The position numbers were made by a program, and so were the translations under genes. DNA of 64,000 nucleotides, taken from NCBI RefSeq assembly GCF_001625215.2, contig NC_030389.2, positions 1,896,930 through 1,960,929 of the forward strand, in the 5' to 3' direction. Positions 33,501 to 47,358 of this stretch are shown in pieces; the first letter of the stretch is position 1, and every line of letters starts with the position of its first letter. The notes beneath the pieces were generated by a model, which was not told the origin of the DNA, made no database searches, and saw only the letters and a list, made by a program, of their open reading frames with translations. The stretch is from Daucus carota subsp. sativus (lineage: Eukaryota; Streptophyta; Magnoliopsida; Apiales; Apiaceae).

Positions 33501-35215
33501 ATTCAGCTTGCTGGAAGGATGTGTGTCATTTCTCTTAGACTGGTTAATTGAAGGCCGTGGTATATATCTGGAGACCAACCCATCAACGTCTCCAGAACAT
33601 CCATTTATCGCTCCTGATGGTCAGCCTGCTAGTGTAAGCTACTCAACAACAATGGATATGGCAATCATTAGAGAAGTGTTTTCAGCCTTTGTTTCTGCAG
33701 CAAAGGTGAAGATATTCTTTTTTTTGGCAGATTAAAACTTTAATTCATTGTTCTATAGAAGTTCACTTCACTCTACTATAACTGTTTCTTTACTGAGGAA
33801 ATATACTTTTTAAGGCAGATCTTGGGGAAAAGTGAGGATGATCTGGTCGCCAAGGTCCTTGAAGCTCAACCACGGTTATACCCAACAAAAATTGCTAGGG
33901 ATGGTTGTATAATGGAATGGGTAGGTCAGAATTCCAAAGTTACATTCTGTCATCTTGCATCTTTGCTGCTCTTTTCGCCTAATTGCAGTGAGCAGCTCAT
34001 AGTAATTGTAGGATAGCTGAAAACTTGCATTGTTGGTCTCAAAGTTACTTCTATAATCTTCTCTACCATTACAGGCACTAGATTTTCAGGATCCCAAAGT
34101 GAGCCACAGACATTTATCGCACCTATTTGGTTTGTTCCCAGGCCATAGTATCACTCTGGAGAAAAATCCCGGCCTTTGTAAAGCTGCTGAGAACAGTATC
34201 TACAAAAGAGGTGCGTGAAATGATCAGTGCAGAGATTTTTTTACTTAAAGGCCTCTCACCTTGTCCTTTCAAAGAGCTTTTAAGAGCATAATCGCAGAAT
34301 GACATTGTAAAAAGTTAGTATGTCATGAAAATGGAATAGGCCTAAACATGATATAAAGTATATCTTTTAATTTATCAGTATTTTCACAAAAACAAAGAAA
34401 TGACAGTGAACTTTCCATAATGTGCCATCTTCAACAGGAGAGGATGGTCCGGGGTGGTCAACTATGTGGAAAGCTGCTCTGTGGGCACGTCTTCATAACG
34501 GCGAGCATGCATATAGAATGGTTAAGCATTTAATTCAATTAAGATATCCTACTGAAACCAATTTTGAGGGAGGACTTTACAGTAACTTGTTCGGAGCACA
34601 TCCACCTTTCCAGATAGATGCCAATTTCGGGTTAGTAGAGCTAGTGCAAATCATCATCTGTTTGTGTGATCACTCACAAAAACTCTGCTACATTTTTTGC
34701 TAATACCATATATATGCGACTCAATGATTTTCAATGTCGTCGTTTTATCATTATATACTACATATGCATAGATTTTTTGGTGCCTCTGAGACAGTGGTGC
34801 CCTAGGCGTTAGCCTTGGTCGCCTTACCCAAGGGCCAGCCCTGTCGTTTTATATAATGCAAGATTTTGGAGTATAGGACGACTTGGCTAATTCTGCAACT
34901 CTTGGTCTCAGTTTTCCTGCAGCAGTATCTGAAATGCTAGTACAGAGCACATTACAGGACCTGCACTTACTTCCAGCTCTCCCTCGAGATAAATGGCCAA
35001 ATGGTAACATTAGAGGCTTCAAGGCACGCGGTGGTCTGACAGTTAACATCTACTGGGGAGAAGGGGATCTTCGCGAAGTTGGTCTTTGGACAAATCACTC
35101 AGATTGTACCACAAGATTACACTACAGAGGAACTATAGTCACCATAATGCTATCCCACAGCAGAGTTTACACATTCAATTACCAGTTGAAATGCATAAAG
35201 TCCTGTGCGTTCTAG
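30541..35215 (+). CDS. Alpha-L-fucosidase, GH95 (829 aa)
   Basis: Ten exons: 30541-30760, 31161-31306, 31520-32394, 32613-32745, 33113-33271, 33484-33705, 33819-33920, 34075-34210, 34438-34630 and 34912-35215. All have GT-AG introns and the frame closes over 830 codons. The product matches plant GH95 alpha-L-fucosidases (Arabidopsis FUC95A/AXY8, about 840 aa), which remove alpha-1,2-fucose from xyloglucan side chains. Exon 1 has WTDALPIGNGRLGAMVWGG. The catalytic half has HLNINLQMNYW, ETNPSTSPEH and PPFQIDANFG, where family knowledge places the water-activating Asn residues, the acid Glu and the catalytic Asp. RHLSHLFGLFPG and WSTMWKAALWARL are further signatures. The N terminus MENDDEWVMVGRQ is hydrophilic with no evident signal peptide, notable for an enzyme thought to act in the apoplast; an upstream exon is possible. 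An AATAAA-like signal lies near 35353. Intron 2 carries a short tandem repeat and intron 9 a possible transposon scrap (34770-34850). Confidence 0.95.
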
Positions 35216-36489
<1,274 letters not shown>

Positions 36490-36579
36490 ATGTGTGTGTG
36501 TAGAGAGAGATATATAGAGAGAAAGAGAGTGTCTTACTCCCGTACAAACTTAAATGTGAACCAATGCTTTTAAAAGTAT

Positions 36580-36840
36580 GGGGAGGTTTGTAGACCCCGA
36601 GAATGGACCTTGAGGTGGGTATTGGCAAGGCCTAGGTGGGGTCTAGTGGACGGGGGTGGGCCATAGTGGGAAGGGGGTGGGGTGAAGTATTGACTCTTAA
36701 GCTTGTTTGGAGCCCCTCTAGGTCCTGTCCGGAGCCTTAGTGAGGCTTTAGTTGGTCCGGGATGGAATAAGTGGGGTCGAGAGTGGGTCCCGGATGGGTG
36801 ATGGCATCTAGGGGGTGGGTGATATTATATAGGCCTACTT
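36580..36840 (+). other. G-skewed block with quadruplex motif
   Basis: About 260 bp with strong G excess on the plus strand in otherwise AT-rich DNA. At 36652-36682 four or more G-runs occur with short loops (GGGGGTGGG, then GGG, GGGGG and GGGG), a candidate G-quadruplex. No coding sequence. Confidence 0.65.
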
Positions 36841-36894
36841 TCTCTTGGTTCGTTTTTAATATTCGCATTTAGTGGTATGTATATGATCATTAGC

Positions 36895-36895
36895 C

Positions 36896-36926
<31 letters not shown>

Positions 36927-36992
36927 ACTATGAATATAAATAATATCTAACGATTCGAATATATATTTACGATATATAATATATTATGGTGG

Positions 36993-37035
<43 letters not shown>
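36895..37035. repeat. Two (TA)n microsatellites
   Basis: TA runs at about 36896-36922 and 36999-37034, separated by AT-rich DNA. Confidence 0.85.
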
Positions 37036-37036
<1 letters not shown>

Positions 37037-38204
37037 CAAAATTACATACATTTATGATATATTTATATATTATTAATAATATTTTCATTCACATACAACC
37101 TAATTAAATTATTAGTTATGTTTTTTTATATTTTATAATAAATATAATTTTTTAAATCAAAATAAGTATTTTTTAATAAATTTCGGATCAAAATGGGTCA
37201 TTTTCGGGTTAATCGGGTACCGAACAGGTCAGGTTCATGTTAAATTTTCACCCGCTTCGAGTTTCAAGTTGACCCAAAAACTAAACCGGGTAAGACAGCC
37301 CAACCGAACCCGATCCATTATCCGAAATTGACACCCCTATCTTTTGCCTTAGCCAAATTGCACCTCTACAACTTCTTCACACACACACACAACAAATAAG
37401 CGCCAACTCCATATAAATGGGAGTTAAACACTTATTGGAAATTAACATGTTATTCTATACATATTTATTTTAGTTAATACTTTTGCGCCGCTTTCAAATT
37501 TGACTTTTTTTGAAAGCGATTGACTTCAGAATACTTCTCGCTTGACTCTAGAACCACTATCATGTTGACTCGATCAATTCTTAATTTAATAACTACGACA
37601 AACACCTTCATATGTGTTGATGTTTCATGCACTGGTCTGGTTCACAAAAGACTAACACTAAAATCAAATTCCGTACCTTGTTTGATAAATAACCTTGATC
37701 GTCCATTTTAGGTTAGGAATGCTTTAGATACTGATTACGAATAATCATGGTGACGATACCGATTCCACCGGCACTTGATACTTAATCCATAGACAACTTC
37801 TAATCCCTGAAGCAACTTGTACTTCATTATTCACGGAGGCCTGAACATATTAATGAACTTATTTATGTGATTACTTCAGTTTACTTGATTATCTAATTTT
37901 GTACGTTCCTATTCTTCAATCTTTCAACTCCTGTATCATACTTAGGTATTATTTTCTGTCCTGCTATCGTGTTGAGTTATCATTATTACAATATATGTTA
38001 TATTATGCTTTACAAATTAGGAGAGATAGATGGCAATTGATCAGAAGGGTTATTCCAAATCAAGTATAGTTTGTATTAATCAGCCATAAAAGACATCTCA
38101 AGAGCAGCTAAAATAGTTAGTTAAAATAATATAAAGTAACAATGAACTAAACTGTACATGTGAAGGGTCATACTCTATGATGTTAGTCATAATAATTAGC
38201 TATA
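37036..38204. other. Intergenic, nothing firm
   Basis: AT-rich. At 37185-37335 there is a phrase-rich block (TCGGGTT, GGGTACC, CCGAACCCG) like dispersed plant repeats, without definable ends. No gene seen. Confidence 0.4.
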
Positions 38205-38213
38205 TTTCAAAAA

Positions 38214-38668
38214 GGCTTAATGACCTTTTAGCCCTTGAAGTTTGGGTGGAAGTTTTGATGCGGCCTCAAAGTTTAAAAACGTACCTTTCGACCCTCAAAG
38301 TATCTTTCTCGTACCTTTTAGCCTTTATGGCGTATACTGCTATATAACGGGGTGGACAAAATTGACATTTCACACGTGAGGGTTAAAAGGGGCATTAAAC
38401 ATTAATGGTTAAAAGGAACATCCAATGTATTTTAATGTATTCTTTAGGGGTTAAAAGGAACAAGATGTATACTTTAAGGGTTAAAAGGTACGCCCAAACT
38501 TTACCCCGAATATGAATTTCAAGTTTATCCCCCGATTTATACCGGTATATTTAAAAAGGGCTAAAAGGTACGACAAAGATACTTTGAGGGTCGAAAGGTA
38601 CGTTTTTAAACTTCGAGACCGCATCGGAACTTCCACCCATACTTCGAGGACTAAAAGGTCATTAAGCC
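38214..38668. mobile_element. MULE-type MITE with 9-bp target duplication
   Basis: A 455-bp element with arms of about 112 bp. The left arm begins GGCTTAATGACCTTTTAG and the right arm ends with its complement. The arms agree for phrases such as AAACGTACCTTTCGACCCTC. The nine bases TTTCAAAAA occur on both sides (38205-38213 and 38669-38677). Long arms and a 9-bp duplication identify a Mutator-like element. The inside is non-coding. Confidence 0.95.
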
Positions 38669-39052
38669 TTTCAAAAATAACATATATTTATTATTTCCAC
38701 CTCATACGTCTTTTAAATGAATTATAGACATGAGCACGTATAGATGTATATCAGATAGACTAGCAATAGATAACCATTATGAAATAAGAAGATATAATAT
38801 CTACTAATATCTATTATATTTATTTCCGCTCTTGACGACAATATATTATCTGCAAGTAATTTCATATGCCATCAATACCGAGATAAATATGTAAAACTGA
38901 CGCCCTTCACACTCATAAGATAGACTACTGTAGAGATAAATTTGAAAATTATCAAGATAGTCTATCGATAAGTATCCAACAGATTTTATATTTTATTGAA
39001 GGTCTATTAATTCTGCAGTTGAACTTATATCTCTCTGATAGAAATATAAGGT

Positions 39053-39060
39053 TATAAATA
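39053..39060 (+). promoter_or_regulatory. TATA box of the response regulator
   Basis: TATAAATA 62 bp before the ATG at 39122. Transcription would start about 30 bp downstream, giving a short leader. Confidence 0.6.
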
Positions 39061-39121
39061 GGCTGAACTTCTATATAACTAAGCAAGAGTTTTAGTTAAT
39101 AGTTCAAAATACAGAGAGAAA

Positions 39122-39844
39122 ATGTATAGATATTTGGTAGTAGACGATGTTACGACATGCCTAATGGTAACTTGTGCTATGCTTAAGAGATGGCAATCAT
39201 GTGAAGGTATTAACTTGTTAGCTATAAACTAATAAGCTTCATGATGAATTAATTCTGTAATATATTATAATCATATTTATAAACAGCTAAATTATGAAGT
39301 CAATTTGTGATATATTATGTGTAGAGTGATAGTTACTTTTATACAATGATTTTCAGTTGTGGGAGTACATGATGCATATGAGGCTCTACAGAAGTTGAGG
39401 ACAGAATCATTTGATCTCGTTATAAGTGATGTACAAATGCCGGGAATGGATGGATTTCAACTACTAGAGCAAATCAAAAAGGAATTCAAGTTACCTGTTA
39501 TTTGTGAGTCTATGTTATACATAATATTTTATGTGTCCTCATATTCATTATAATCAACTAACAATTATTTATGTTTATACATGTAGTAATATCAGCAGAT
39601 GATCGAAAGGAGGCTGCTATTGATGCAGGGGCGGTATCTTTCATATTGAAGCCTATATCACCAGATGTTGCTAGGAACGTAGGGACATATGTAATCCCGA
39701 AGATGGAAATTGGTGATCATGTAAGAGAGAGTTTGTGAGAGTGATTTTTTATGTGTTATTATTGAAAAACATGAATTAATTATTCATGTACCTGTACTTG
39801 TGTAGCAGGTAAATGGTCAAGGAAATCAAGATGTTGGTGTCTAG
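39122..39844 (+). CDS. Stand-alone receiver-domain response regulator (133 aa)
   Basis: Four exons: 39122-39206, 39357-39503, 39587-39720 and 39809-39844. The protein is a single phosphoreceiver domain. VVDD near residue 7 gives the acidic pocket, FDLVISDVQMPGMDGF carries the phospho-acceptor Asp, and LKPIS contains the conserved Lys. The phrase around the acceptor resembles type-B response regulators of cytokinin signalling, but the protein ends 11 codons after the fold (VNGQGNQDVGV) with no GARP/Myb DNA-binding domain. It would accept phosphate from histidine phosphotransfer proteins and could act as a phosphate sink or competitor. The last exon is short; an alternative acceptor three bases earlier would add one residue. 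The domain is certain; expression and role are not known. Confidence 0.87.
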
Positions 39845-41110
39845 AGACGTGGAGTTCAAATATCGAGAGGCTGATGTTTAAAGATGTGAAGTAACATATA
39901 TTATCCTTAAAGTAGTGATTTCGAGTCCTAATTTGCAAGACGAATTTAAGTATCTATATGTATGAGATATGTATGTGTATGAATAACTTTATAGTGTCTA
40001 AATGTCTATGTAAACATAAGTGTTTTATGTTTGGTGTATATATACACCAATCATATTATTGTTATTGTTATTATTATATATTTGTTTGTGTTGTGTTATG
40101 CTAATAATTTGACGGACTCACACTACTATAACTGAATACTTCAATATGCAAAATCAACTAATAAATAAAACTGCAGAATTATAGCATTAAATTTAACAAC
40201 CTACAAAATAGTAGAACCAATATTAACAAGCCGATCAAATAGTCCCCACCCAAGATCACCACAGGACAGAGTATGAAACAACAACTACAAATTCAAAGGA
40301 AAACCAACACTACAACCTCCAAACACTTCAAATGATCTAGTCTAATTGATACAAAATGAAACTCTCAACTCGTGCATCCTCCACTAATCTCCCAAGTCTA
40401 CCTGCATAAAGCGACGCCTAAAGTCATGTCCTGAACTATCGCAAGTCTTATGAGCTGTTTGGAGTAGTCTCACCATTTTCAGATTTTAATGTAAAACAGA
40501 GTTAGAGGATTGAGCATAAAGCCTATCAAGTATGTATAATCCAGACCAACAAGTAAATGAATGACATTATTTAAAACATGGCATTGATAATCAAAACTCA
40601 TGATGTGATAGAAGGTTAATCAACACAATATAATTCAAATAAGAAAGATTCTTTTTTATGGAATTTGAAACAGATAAGCCACTACGAGCTAAGCTGGGTA
40701 ATCAGCCCACAACATAGATCTGAACCACATATCCAATGTGATTCTCAAATATAAAGGATCCTAGGCACATATTGGACCAACGTCTCGGTCATTAAACATT
40801 TTCATCCAATTCCTCTTTTAAATTAGATAAATAATTCATTTTAAAACCAAGTTCATGAATCTATAAGTGCCATTAAATCTCATTACAAATTTCATTTTAT
40901 CAATTAGCATTACAGTTTTACTATATCAAGTAGTCTATAACCAAGGTGAAAATTTCTAAAACAAGGATAATATGATAACTTGGTGAGGGCAAGGTAAGTC
41001 CTGTAGTGGTGGCTAATGATAAATGAGGGTTGTTATTAAAATTCTAGTTCAAAACAACAAGTAGGTGATCTAATGTATAAAGAAAGAGTCAAGTGTAATG
41101 GACTATCGAG
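39845..41110. other. Intergenic, no gene seen
   Basis: 3' flank of the response regulator, then AT-rich DNA without recognisable features. Confidence 0.4.
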
Positions 41111-42290
41111 TCAATCCTTGATCTTCGAATCAATGATGTACATAATTGGAATATAGATTTCCTTTACTTCTTTGCAAATTCTGATGACTTGTTTTTTAGT
41201 ATTTTTAAGCTCACTGTAAATAAAACCCATCGAAGATCTCAAATTACCAGCCACAAGTCTTAGCAGCTTGACTAAAGGTTTAAAAATTTCTACGCAGAAA
41301 GAGAGATTTGTCCAAAAAAACTGACTTACAATCGTATTGTATGCTTCCATCCCCTTCGGTTGAGTAGCCCACCTACAACCACTCCATTCACCGGACATAA
41401 AAATATATTTCAGGCTTTCTTGTTTTTCTAGCATACTCTCCAATGTAAGAAAAGAGCTTGCAGATCTTGTAACACCTGACCTCACTATATCTCTTTTTTT
41501 GGTGAACTTTCTCATCAGCGCTAAAGTTTTGTGATGTGCATAGATATATATAGTTAAAGAATTTGCTTTATCGATCACACACTTAAAATTTGGAATCTTG
41601 CCTACATAAATAATTAGTAGCAGTCAAAAACTAGTTAAATAAAAATATTACATCACTCTACCTTATTGAGATTAAACATACCAATCGCTTCAAGAACGAG
41701 ATTAAGTGTATGAGCTGCACAAGCACTCCAAAATATACGTGGCCTCTTTTGTTTCAAAAATCTTGCTGCAACGAAGTTATTAGTTGCATTGTCCGTCACC
41801 ACTTGTATCACATTTTTTCTTCTAGTGTTATCAATCCACTTGTCCACATAGTCACAAATATATTTTTCATATTTTCCTGGATGTGCCTCTAACGAACATC
41901 CAATTGAGGATAAAAAAACTTGTTCCAATCTTGTAATTCAGGCACAAATTCATTATAATTCGCTTTTTTCTATCTGACCATGCATCAGTCATAACTGAGC
42001 AACACCCATCATTCCATTCATCTTCTTGTTTCCTTCATTGATTCTTTAGTATTATTAACTGTCTCCTTTAACAAAGGCTCTCTCAATTAGTACTGAGTTG
42101 CAGGTTTATATCGAGGACCAAATTGGCCAACAGCTTCAACAAGTCTACGAAAACTATCATTATTGATCGAATTAAATGAAACTCCAGATCCATATACCCA
42201 ATGAGCCAAGTAAGTATGCACCTCATTTGTCCTACGCTTGAACAATCTTTCATTAATATTTTGTTGTCTTTTTTTTTTAGATGAAGATAT
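41111..42290 (-). pseudogene. Degraded hAT transposase
   Basis: On the minus strand 41928-41653 encodes FLSSIGCSLEAHPGKYEKYI, VIQVVTDNATNNFVAARFL and PRIFWSACAAHTLNLVLEAIG, and 41578-41111 encodes ALMRKFTKKRDIVRSGVTR, ASSFLTLESMLEKQESL and more. These are the DUF659 and core regions of plant hAT transposases. Upstream (42290-41930) broken frames still show YGSGVSFNS and AVGQFGPRYKP. A 74-bp intron-like gap separates the two frames, and stops lie further upstream. The C-terminal dimerisation domain is not found here. Confidence 0.85.
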
Positions 42291-43254
42291 TACTCACGCG
42301 AATTGATCAACTGGATGAACTGCGAATTATTTGTTGCAACATCAAAATAACTATGTTAAAGACAAAGCAATGAAATTGCACTTATTTAACTCCAAACACT
42401 CAATCATAAGTATCAATTGTTATTTAACTTACGAAATACCGATTATAATTCAATCATACAAGTGATACAATCCAAAATTAAAACAAACCATGAGAAAAGA
42501 AACAGAATCAAAATCATTAAAATTATAAACCTAATTATATTGTAGGTAGCAATGAAGATGAATTGATTTATAATTTTTTTTTTCTCCAGCCTCCCTCTTC
42601 GATGCATGAATAGTGAAAGACGAAAGATTGATTTTTGTTGTTTGTTAATATAGATATCTTGGATGGTTCGATCCAGTAACTCGGTTTGAGTGTTTTGATC
42701 CGTGTTTGACCTGATATTAAGTAAACCGTGAAATGAAAGGATTCATCGTAATAAGATCACATGTGTGAGTTCCGTCGATATCGTCCGACTTATCGGCTAC
42801 ATGGCTGATTTTCATAACATTGCCTTGTGATTCCTATGTAATTAAATGTTTTGAATTTAAACTGAAATTGCTCTTTATTTATCATTTCACCTTCTGGAAG
42901 AATATTAATTGGCTAACTCAGAATTTCTAAAATATAAATTTGAACTCTAGAAATTATGAAATTATTTAAGATACTTGATTAACTAATTTCTTCAAATTTA
43001 TATTTTTGTTGAAATCATATATCTCATTTCCTAAATATTTGTGTCCTTGATTTTTCGAGCCCGTAAAAATAATTCAAATTTGAATTTACGTTAGATTACC
43101 CGTCGAGTTTCTGTTAAAAAATTCTAATTTTAAATACTATACTTGGACATCATTTTTCGATTAGTTTATAACATTTGAGATCTAATTATAATACTTAAAT
43201 ACAAATCAACCGTTCGAAGAGTTGGGTCATCAGTCATCACACCTATCTTTGCAT
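42291..43254. other. Intergenic, nothing recognised
   Basis: AT-rich sequence without a gene or a clear repeat. Confidence 0.4.
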
Positions 43255-43808
43255 GGATTAAGTATCAATTTGGTCACTAAAGTGAAGGTCATATATCACT
43301 TCTTTCATTGATTTTTTAGAGTAATCATTTTGATCACTAAAATCGTATAAAATATCAAATAGATATCTCTAAAAATATATCGAGAAAGTAAATGTTTTTT
43401 CTTGTTAAGTTATACACATTTTTCTTCAACGCTGCTATAACCAAATGAAAAGTGGTGAGATCTAGTATTTTAGATAATATATCTAGATTTTTTTAAAAAT
43501 ATTTATTATTTACTTTAAATTTTACAATTATTTAATCTTATTTAAATAAAAATATATAGTAAATTTGTTTTAAAAATCTAGATATATTATCTAAAATATT
43601 AGAATTCACCACTTTTCATTTGATTATAGTACCGTTGAAAAAAACTGTGTATAACTTAACTAAAAAAATATTCACTTTCTCGAGACATTTTTAGAAATAT
43701 TCATTTGAAATTTTATACGACTTTAGTCATGAAAATGATACCTCTAAAAGATGGATGAAAGAAGTGATATATAACATTGACTTCGATGACCAACTTTGAT
43801 ACTAAACC
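43255..43808. mobile_element. Foldback element, copy 1 (two arms)
   Basis: The left arm from GGATTAAGTATCAA and the right arm ending TTGATACTAAACC are inverted copies of about 235 bp each around an AT-rich centre of about 80 bp. Shared phrases include CACTTCTTTCAT, TCTAGATATATTATCTA and CCACTTTTCAT. A one-armed copy lies at 51719-52040. No clean target duplication was found, so the superfamily (MULE or foldback) is open. Confidence 0.88.
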
Positions 43809-43891
43809 ATATCTAAACCCCTCGCTAAGTCTAAAACCCTCGTCTCTCTCCCTCCCCTCTCTCTCTCTCTCTCCAATCTCTCTCGCTCTCA

Positions 43892-44312
43892 ATGGCATGG
43901 CGTGGGTCGCTCACCAGAGCCCTAGTCTCCACCGCCCGATCTCCCTCTCTCCGTCCATCTCCATCTCTCCCTCGCCTCCGCCCGCCGCCTCTCTCCTCTC
44001 CCCGCCGCCGCATCTCCTTCACTAACCCCAGGTCCACTTCAATCAAACCCCTCTAAATTTCAATTACTAATCATTTTATTTCAATTCAATTCACAATTAT
44101 TGAAATACGTTAATTAGGGTGGTCTAAACGTGTTTGATAATATCAATTATGATAATTTTGATGTGTTTAGGAATTTGGGTGAGCTCGGATGTGCACAGTC
44201 ATTGTTACCGATGTTAGCTGGAACTCGACTCGGTTCGCATCTCAGTGTCAATGTTCGGGCGTTTTGCGAGCTGACTCACGGTACCATTTGTTGTTCTTGT
44301 CAAGATCGCTAG
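43892..44312 (+). CDS. NFD6-like mitochondrial protein (93 aa)
   Basis: Two exons, 43892-44031 and 44171-44312, join in phase 2 (CCCCAG|GTCCAC and TTTAG|GAATTTG). The N-terminal 45 residues are rich in Arg, Ser and Pro with no acidic residue (MAWRGSLTRALVSTARS), a typical mitochondrial presequence. The C-terminal part RNLGELGCAQSLLPM, SHLSVNVRAFCEL and CQDR matches the plant NUCLEAR FUSION DEFECTIVE 6 family, small mitochondrial proteins linked to polar nuclear fusion in the female gametophyte. A GTACC donor-like site just before the last ten codons could produce splice variants, as reported for this family. The leader is CT-rich (about 43842-43890). The foldback element ends 84 bp upstream of the ATG, so it probably lies in the promoter. 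Confidence 0.87.
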
Positions 44313-46883
44313 TAGTCGATTTGTGAGTTTAAGTTATGATTAAAATGAGAATGCTAATTTGCTTTGAACTCGATAGTGTGTATGATTTGTGTGTGTGTGC
44401 GATTGACTTCTCTTGATGATTTAAATTTACGAGTATCATTTGGTTGTTAGATATTAATTTATAGTAATTGCTAATAGGGTTGTTGTGATAAGGGTGTCGG
44501 TGTTGAATGATATGACTCAGTCACTCAGGTATGAGAAATGACTGCAACAATAATATACACGGCTCGGTTAGTTTATTTGATATGGATCGTCCTTCACTTA
44601 AGTATGTATGCAACTTTATTAAATTTTTAGTAAGTTTTAGGCCTTGTTTGTTTAGCGCCAAATATTAGTAGCAAATTGGTTTTCTATGTTTGTTTGCGTA
44701 GGAAGATTAGGTATAGAGAAAATATTGTGGTAGTCAAATTTTAAAGACGAAGAGCAACTCTGAGAGACTGCTTATATTTGCATTTCAAAAGGTTGGGCAC
44801 ACACAACTTATTTATCTCTGTGTAATAATTTCTAACACCCAATATCTTATGCCCAAGTAAATGGAGCCTGAGGACAAAAAGAAGTTGATGTGTATGAACA
44901 CGAATAGAAAGACAAAATTGCCAGCCTTCATAACTGATTATTATTTCTGTGTGTTTGGTGGTGTTTATTGAGTTGAGAATCGATCTACACTAAGTTTTGG
45001 TTAGTTTGTGAAAATTATGGTTGATGAGAAAGAAATTGGGATTGGGATTGATAGGATTGAATGGAAAAGATGGGTGATGGGCAGCAATCTCAATCATCAA
45101 GGCAATGTAAAGATGCTGCGATGAAGGTTTATTTTCTTTCTAGAAACTTATATATGTTGCATTTTACGTTGAGACACTTAAAGTCACCATGGGTGATTAC
45201 AAAAAACAAAACTTGGTGATCTTGTCTAGTTTTGTTTGGTCATATACTCAATACAGTTTGGGTTAAAGAAGTGATAATCTGTGATTTTCAGTTTGGTTTC
45301 AAAATATGTCTAAACCCATCCTAAACCAAATTCGTGTGCACCTATAGATGGTATAATGGTCGTAAGATCTCCCGATATCTGTCACCCAATTACTATTTGT
45401 ATACTTAAAGAGTTGTGCAACTGTGTGGAGTCTTAATATGAAAGTGTTTTTTTGTATTATAAAAATTATGTGCAGCTAGTTGGAACTTTTTCAAGTACAA
45501 TAGAATTACTGAATTATTCTAGCGTTGAATTCTCAAATTTCTTAAACCCGGCAGCTGACCTTGAAGTTCTAATATTGTATTTGATCAATTAATCATTTAA
45601 ACAACTTTTGTTAAGGATACAATTCTATGATAGCAGCTTGAAATGTTAGTTGTGAAATGAGGCGTAACGAAATAAAGAGTATGATGATAGAAAACAAATA
45701 CCCTCTCATTTAATTATGATATTCTGTTTAGTTTTGAATTGTAAATTCTTAGGCGCTTTTAATAACTCTTGGGATGCTAATAATTTTAATGAGCCATCTT
45801 TTTAATTTGTTTGTTCTGATGTAAATTCTACTCTTGCAGCTGCAATCTTAATCTGTCAAATTCTTACTTGTGTAATTTCAACTAATAAGTTTATTATACA
45901 TCACTCGCATAATCAATCGATTCCAGACCCCAGGGTCTATTTCGCTGAGATGAGGCACCCTCTGTTATTAATGACAAGATTTTGATGTAGAGGAACTTAG
46001 AACAGTATATAGCTGTGGCCTGTGTGCTTGTAAAGTATTCTGTATTTATGCCTGTCATCGCCAACTAACTCTTGTTCATATATGTTACATGTAGGCACCT
46101 GAATATTTGATTACAACAGCTGGATCCTTGATCTTTTGAGATAGTCATAGCAAGTAGGTGGTTCATGCGGAGCCTTTTTTTCCAGATTAAAACAATTTAA
46201 ACGACTACTGTTTTTTATTTGCACATAAGACATTGAATCTACTAAAATTGTTTGAGATGCTTGTGTGCATTTTCAATGGTGGTAAATCCTTAACGTATGT
46301 TGAAGATCAATGTTTTGTAATAATCTCCATTAATCATCATGGAACTATTTGGTAGATGCCGAAATTTTTAGTGGGCAGAGGTACCACTACCGGCACCATT
46401 TTATATATGCATAAGTTAATTTGTTTTAGCGGACAGAGTTACTGTTGTGTCGCATAGTTTATATATAATTTTGATTAAGCAAGTTGCTGGATTCTGGTCT
46501 ATATCCAAGATTCCAAGTACATGACCTAATAATTGAAAAATTACCTGGATCTGATTGCGATTTCTGCTCATCAAGATTTGGTCAGTGTCCCCGACGAACT
46601 CTTAGAATCCAGCTCTCTTTAAGGTAAAGACGTTTCCTAGGTGAAATCATTAATTAGCGAGGGCCCTTATAAAATATTGGATGGTAGTAACTTGAAACAT
46701 TTATAGTTATTCTTATCTCCGACAACAATGTTTATATTCATTATTTTATCATTAAAAGGTATATTATTACAAAGAGTAAAGAGAGAGAAAATGTTTGTTT
46801 CCGATATAGTTAATAAACAAGAGTTGAGGGGAGGAGAGATGTTGCTTTAAGAGCAACTCAAACAGCTTACCTATTTTGAGTCT
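44313..46883. other. Downstream of NFD6-like gene, no further gene seen
   Basis: Likely contains the 3' UTR, possibly with introns, of the NFD6-like gene. The rest is AT-rich without a convincing exon. Confidence 0.4.
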
Positions 46884-47143
46884 TACTCCCCCTTTTACTT
46901 GTCTCTTTTGAAAAAATAACGCATCTTAAGAAAATGTTAGTTGGATATCTTGTTTTCATACATATCCCTAATAAATGTAATGAATTAGATAGAGTTGTGT
47001 ATATATATATATATGCTAGTCAAACATTGTAAGTTGTTACTTTTTGAAAAAACATACAAAAAATTGCTTTGAAAAGAGAAGTGGACAAGTAATTTGAGAT
47101 TTTTTTTTTCAAAGTGGACATGTAAAAAGGGACGGAGGGAGTA
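46884..47143. mobile_element. Stowaway MITE, copy 2
   Basis: Starts TACTCCCCCTTTTAC and ends GGGACGGAGGGAGTA, flanked by TA. About 260 bp, AT-rich, non-coding. The left terminus has lost the CGTCC portion, so the ends match less well than in copy 1. Confidence 0.85.
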
Positions 47144-47358
47144 AATTAAAATATAAGGAATGTGGGCGAAAAAGTCATTCCAACCATATCCTAGTGATTT
47201 CTTAAATTACTAAGATTATTAAGGTTGTGTTCACTTGGATTGAAAGGAATAGAGAGATAATGGAATGAATTTTGTACTTTAAAATGGTGTTGATCATAGA
47301 ATATCTAAAATTGCAAAAATTGTAGATCAAAAAATATTTATCTTCTAAATTGACTTCA

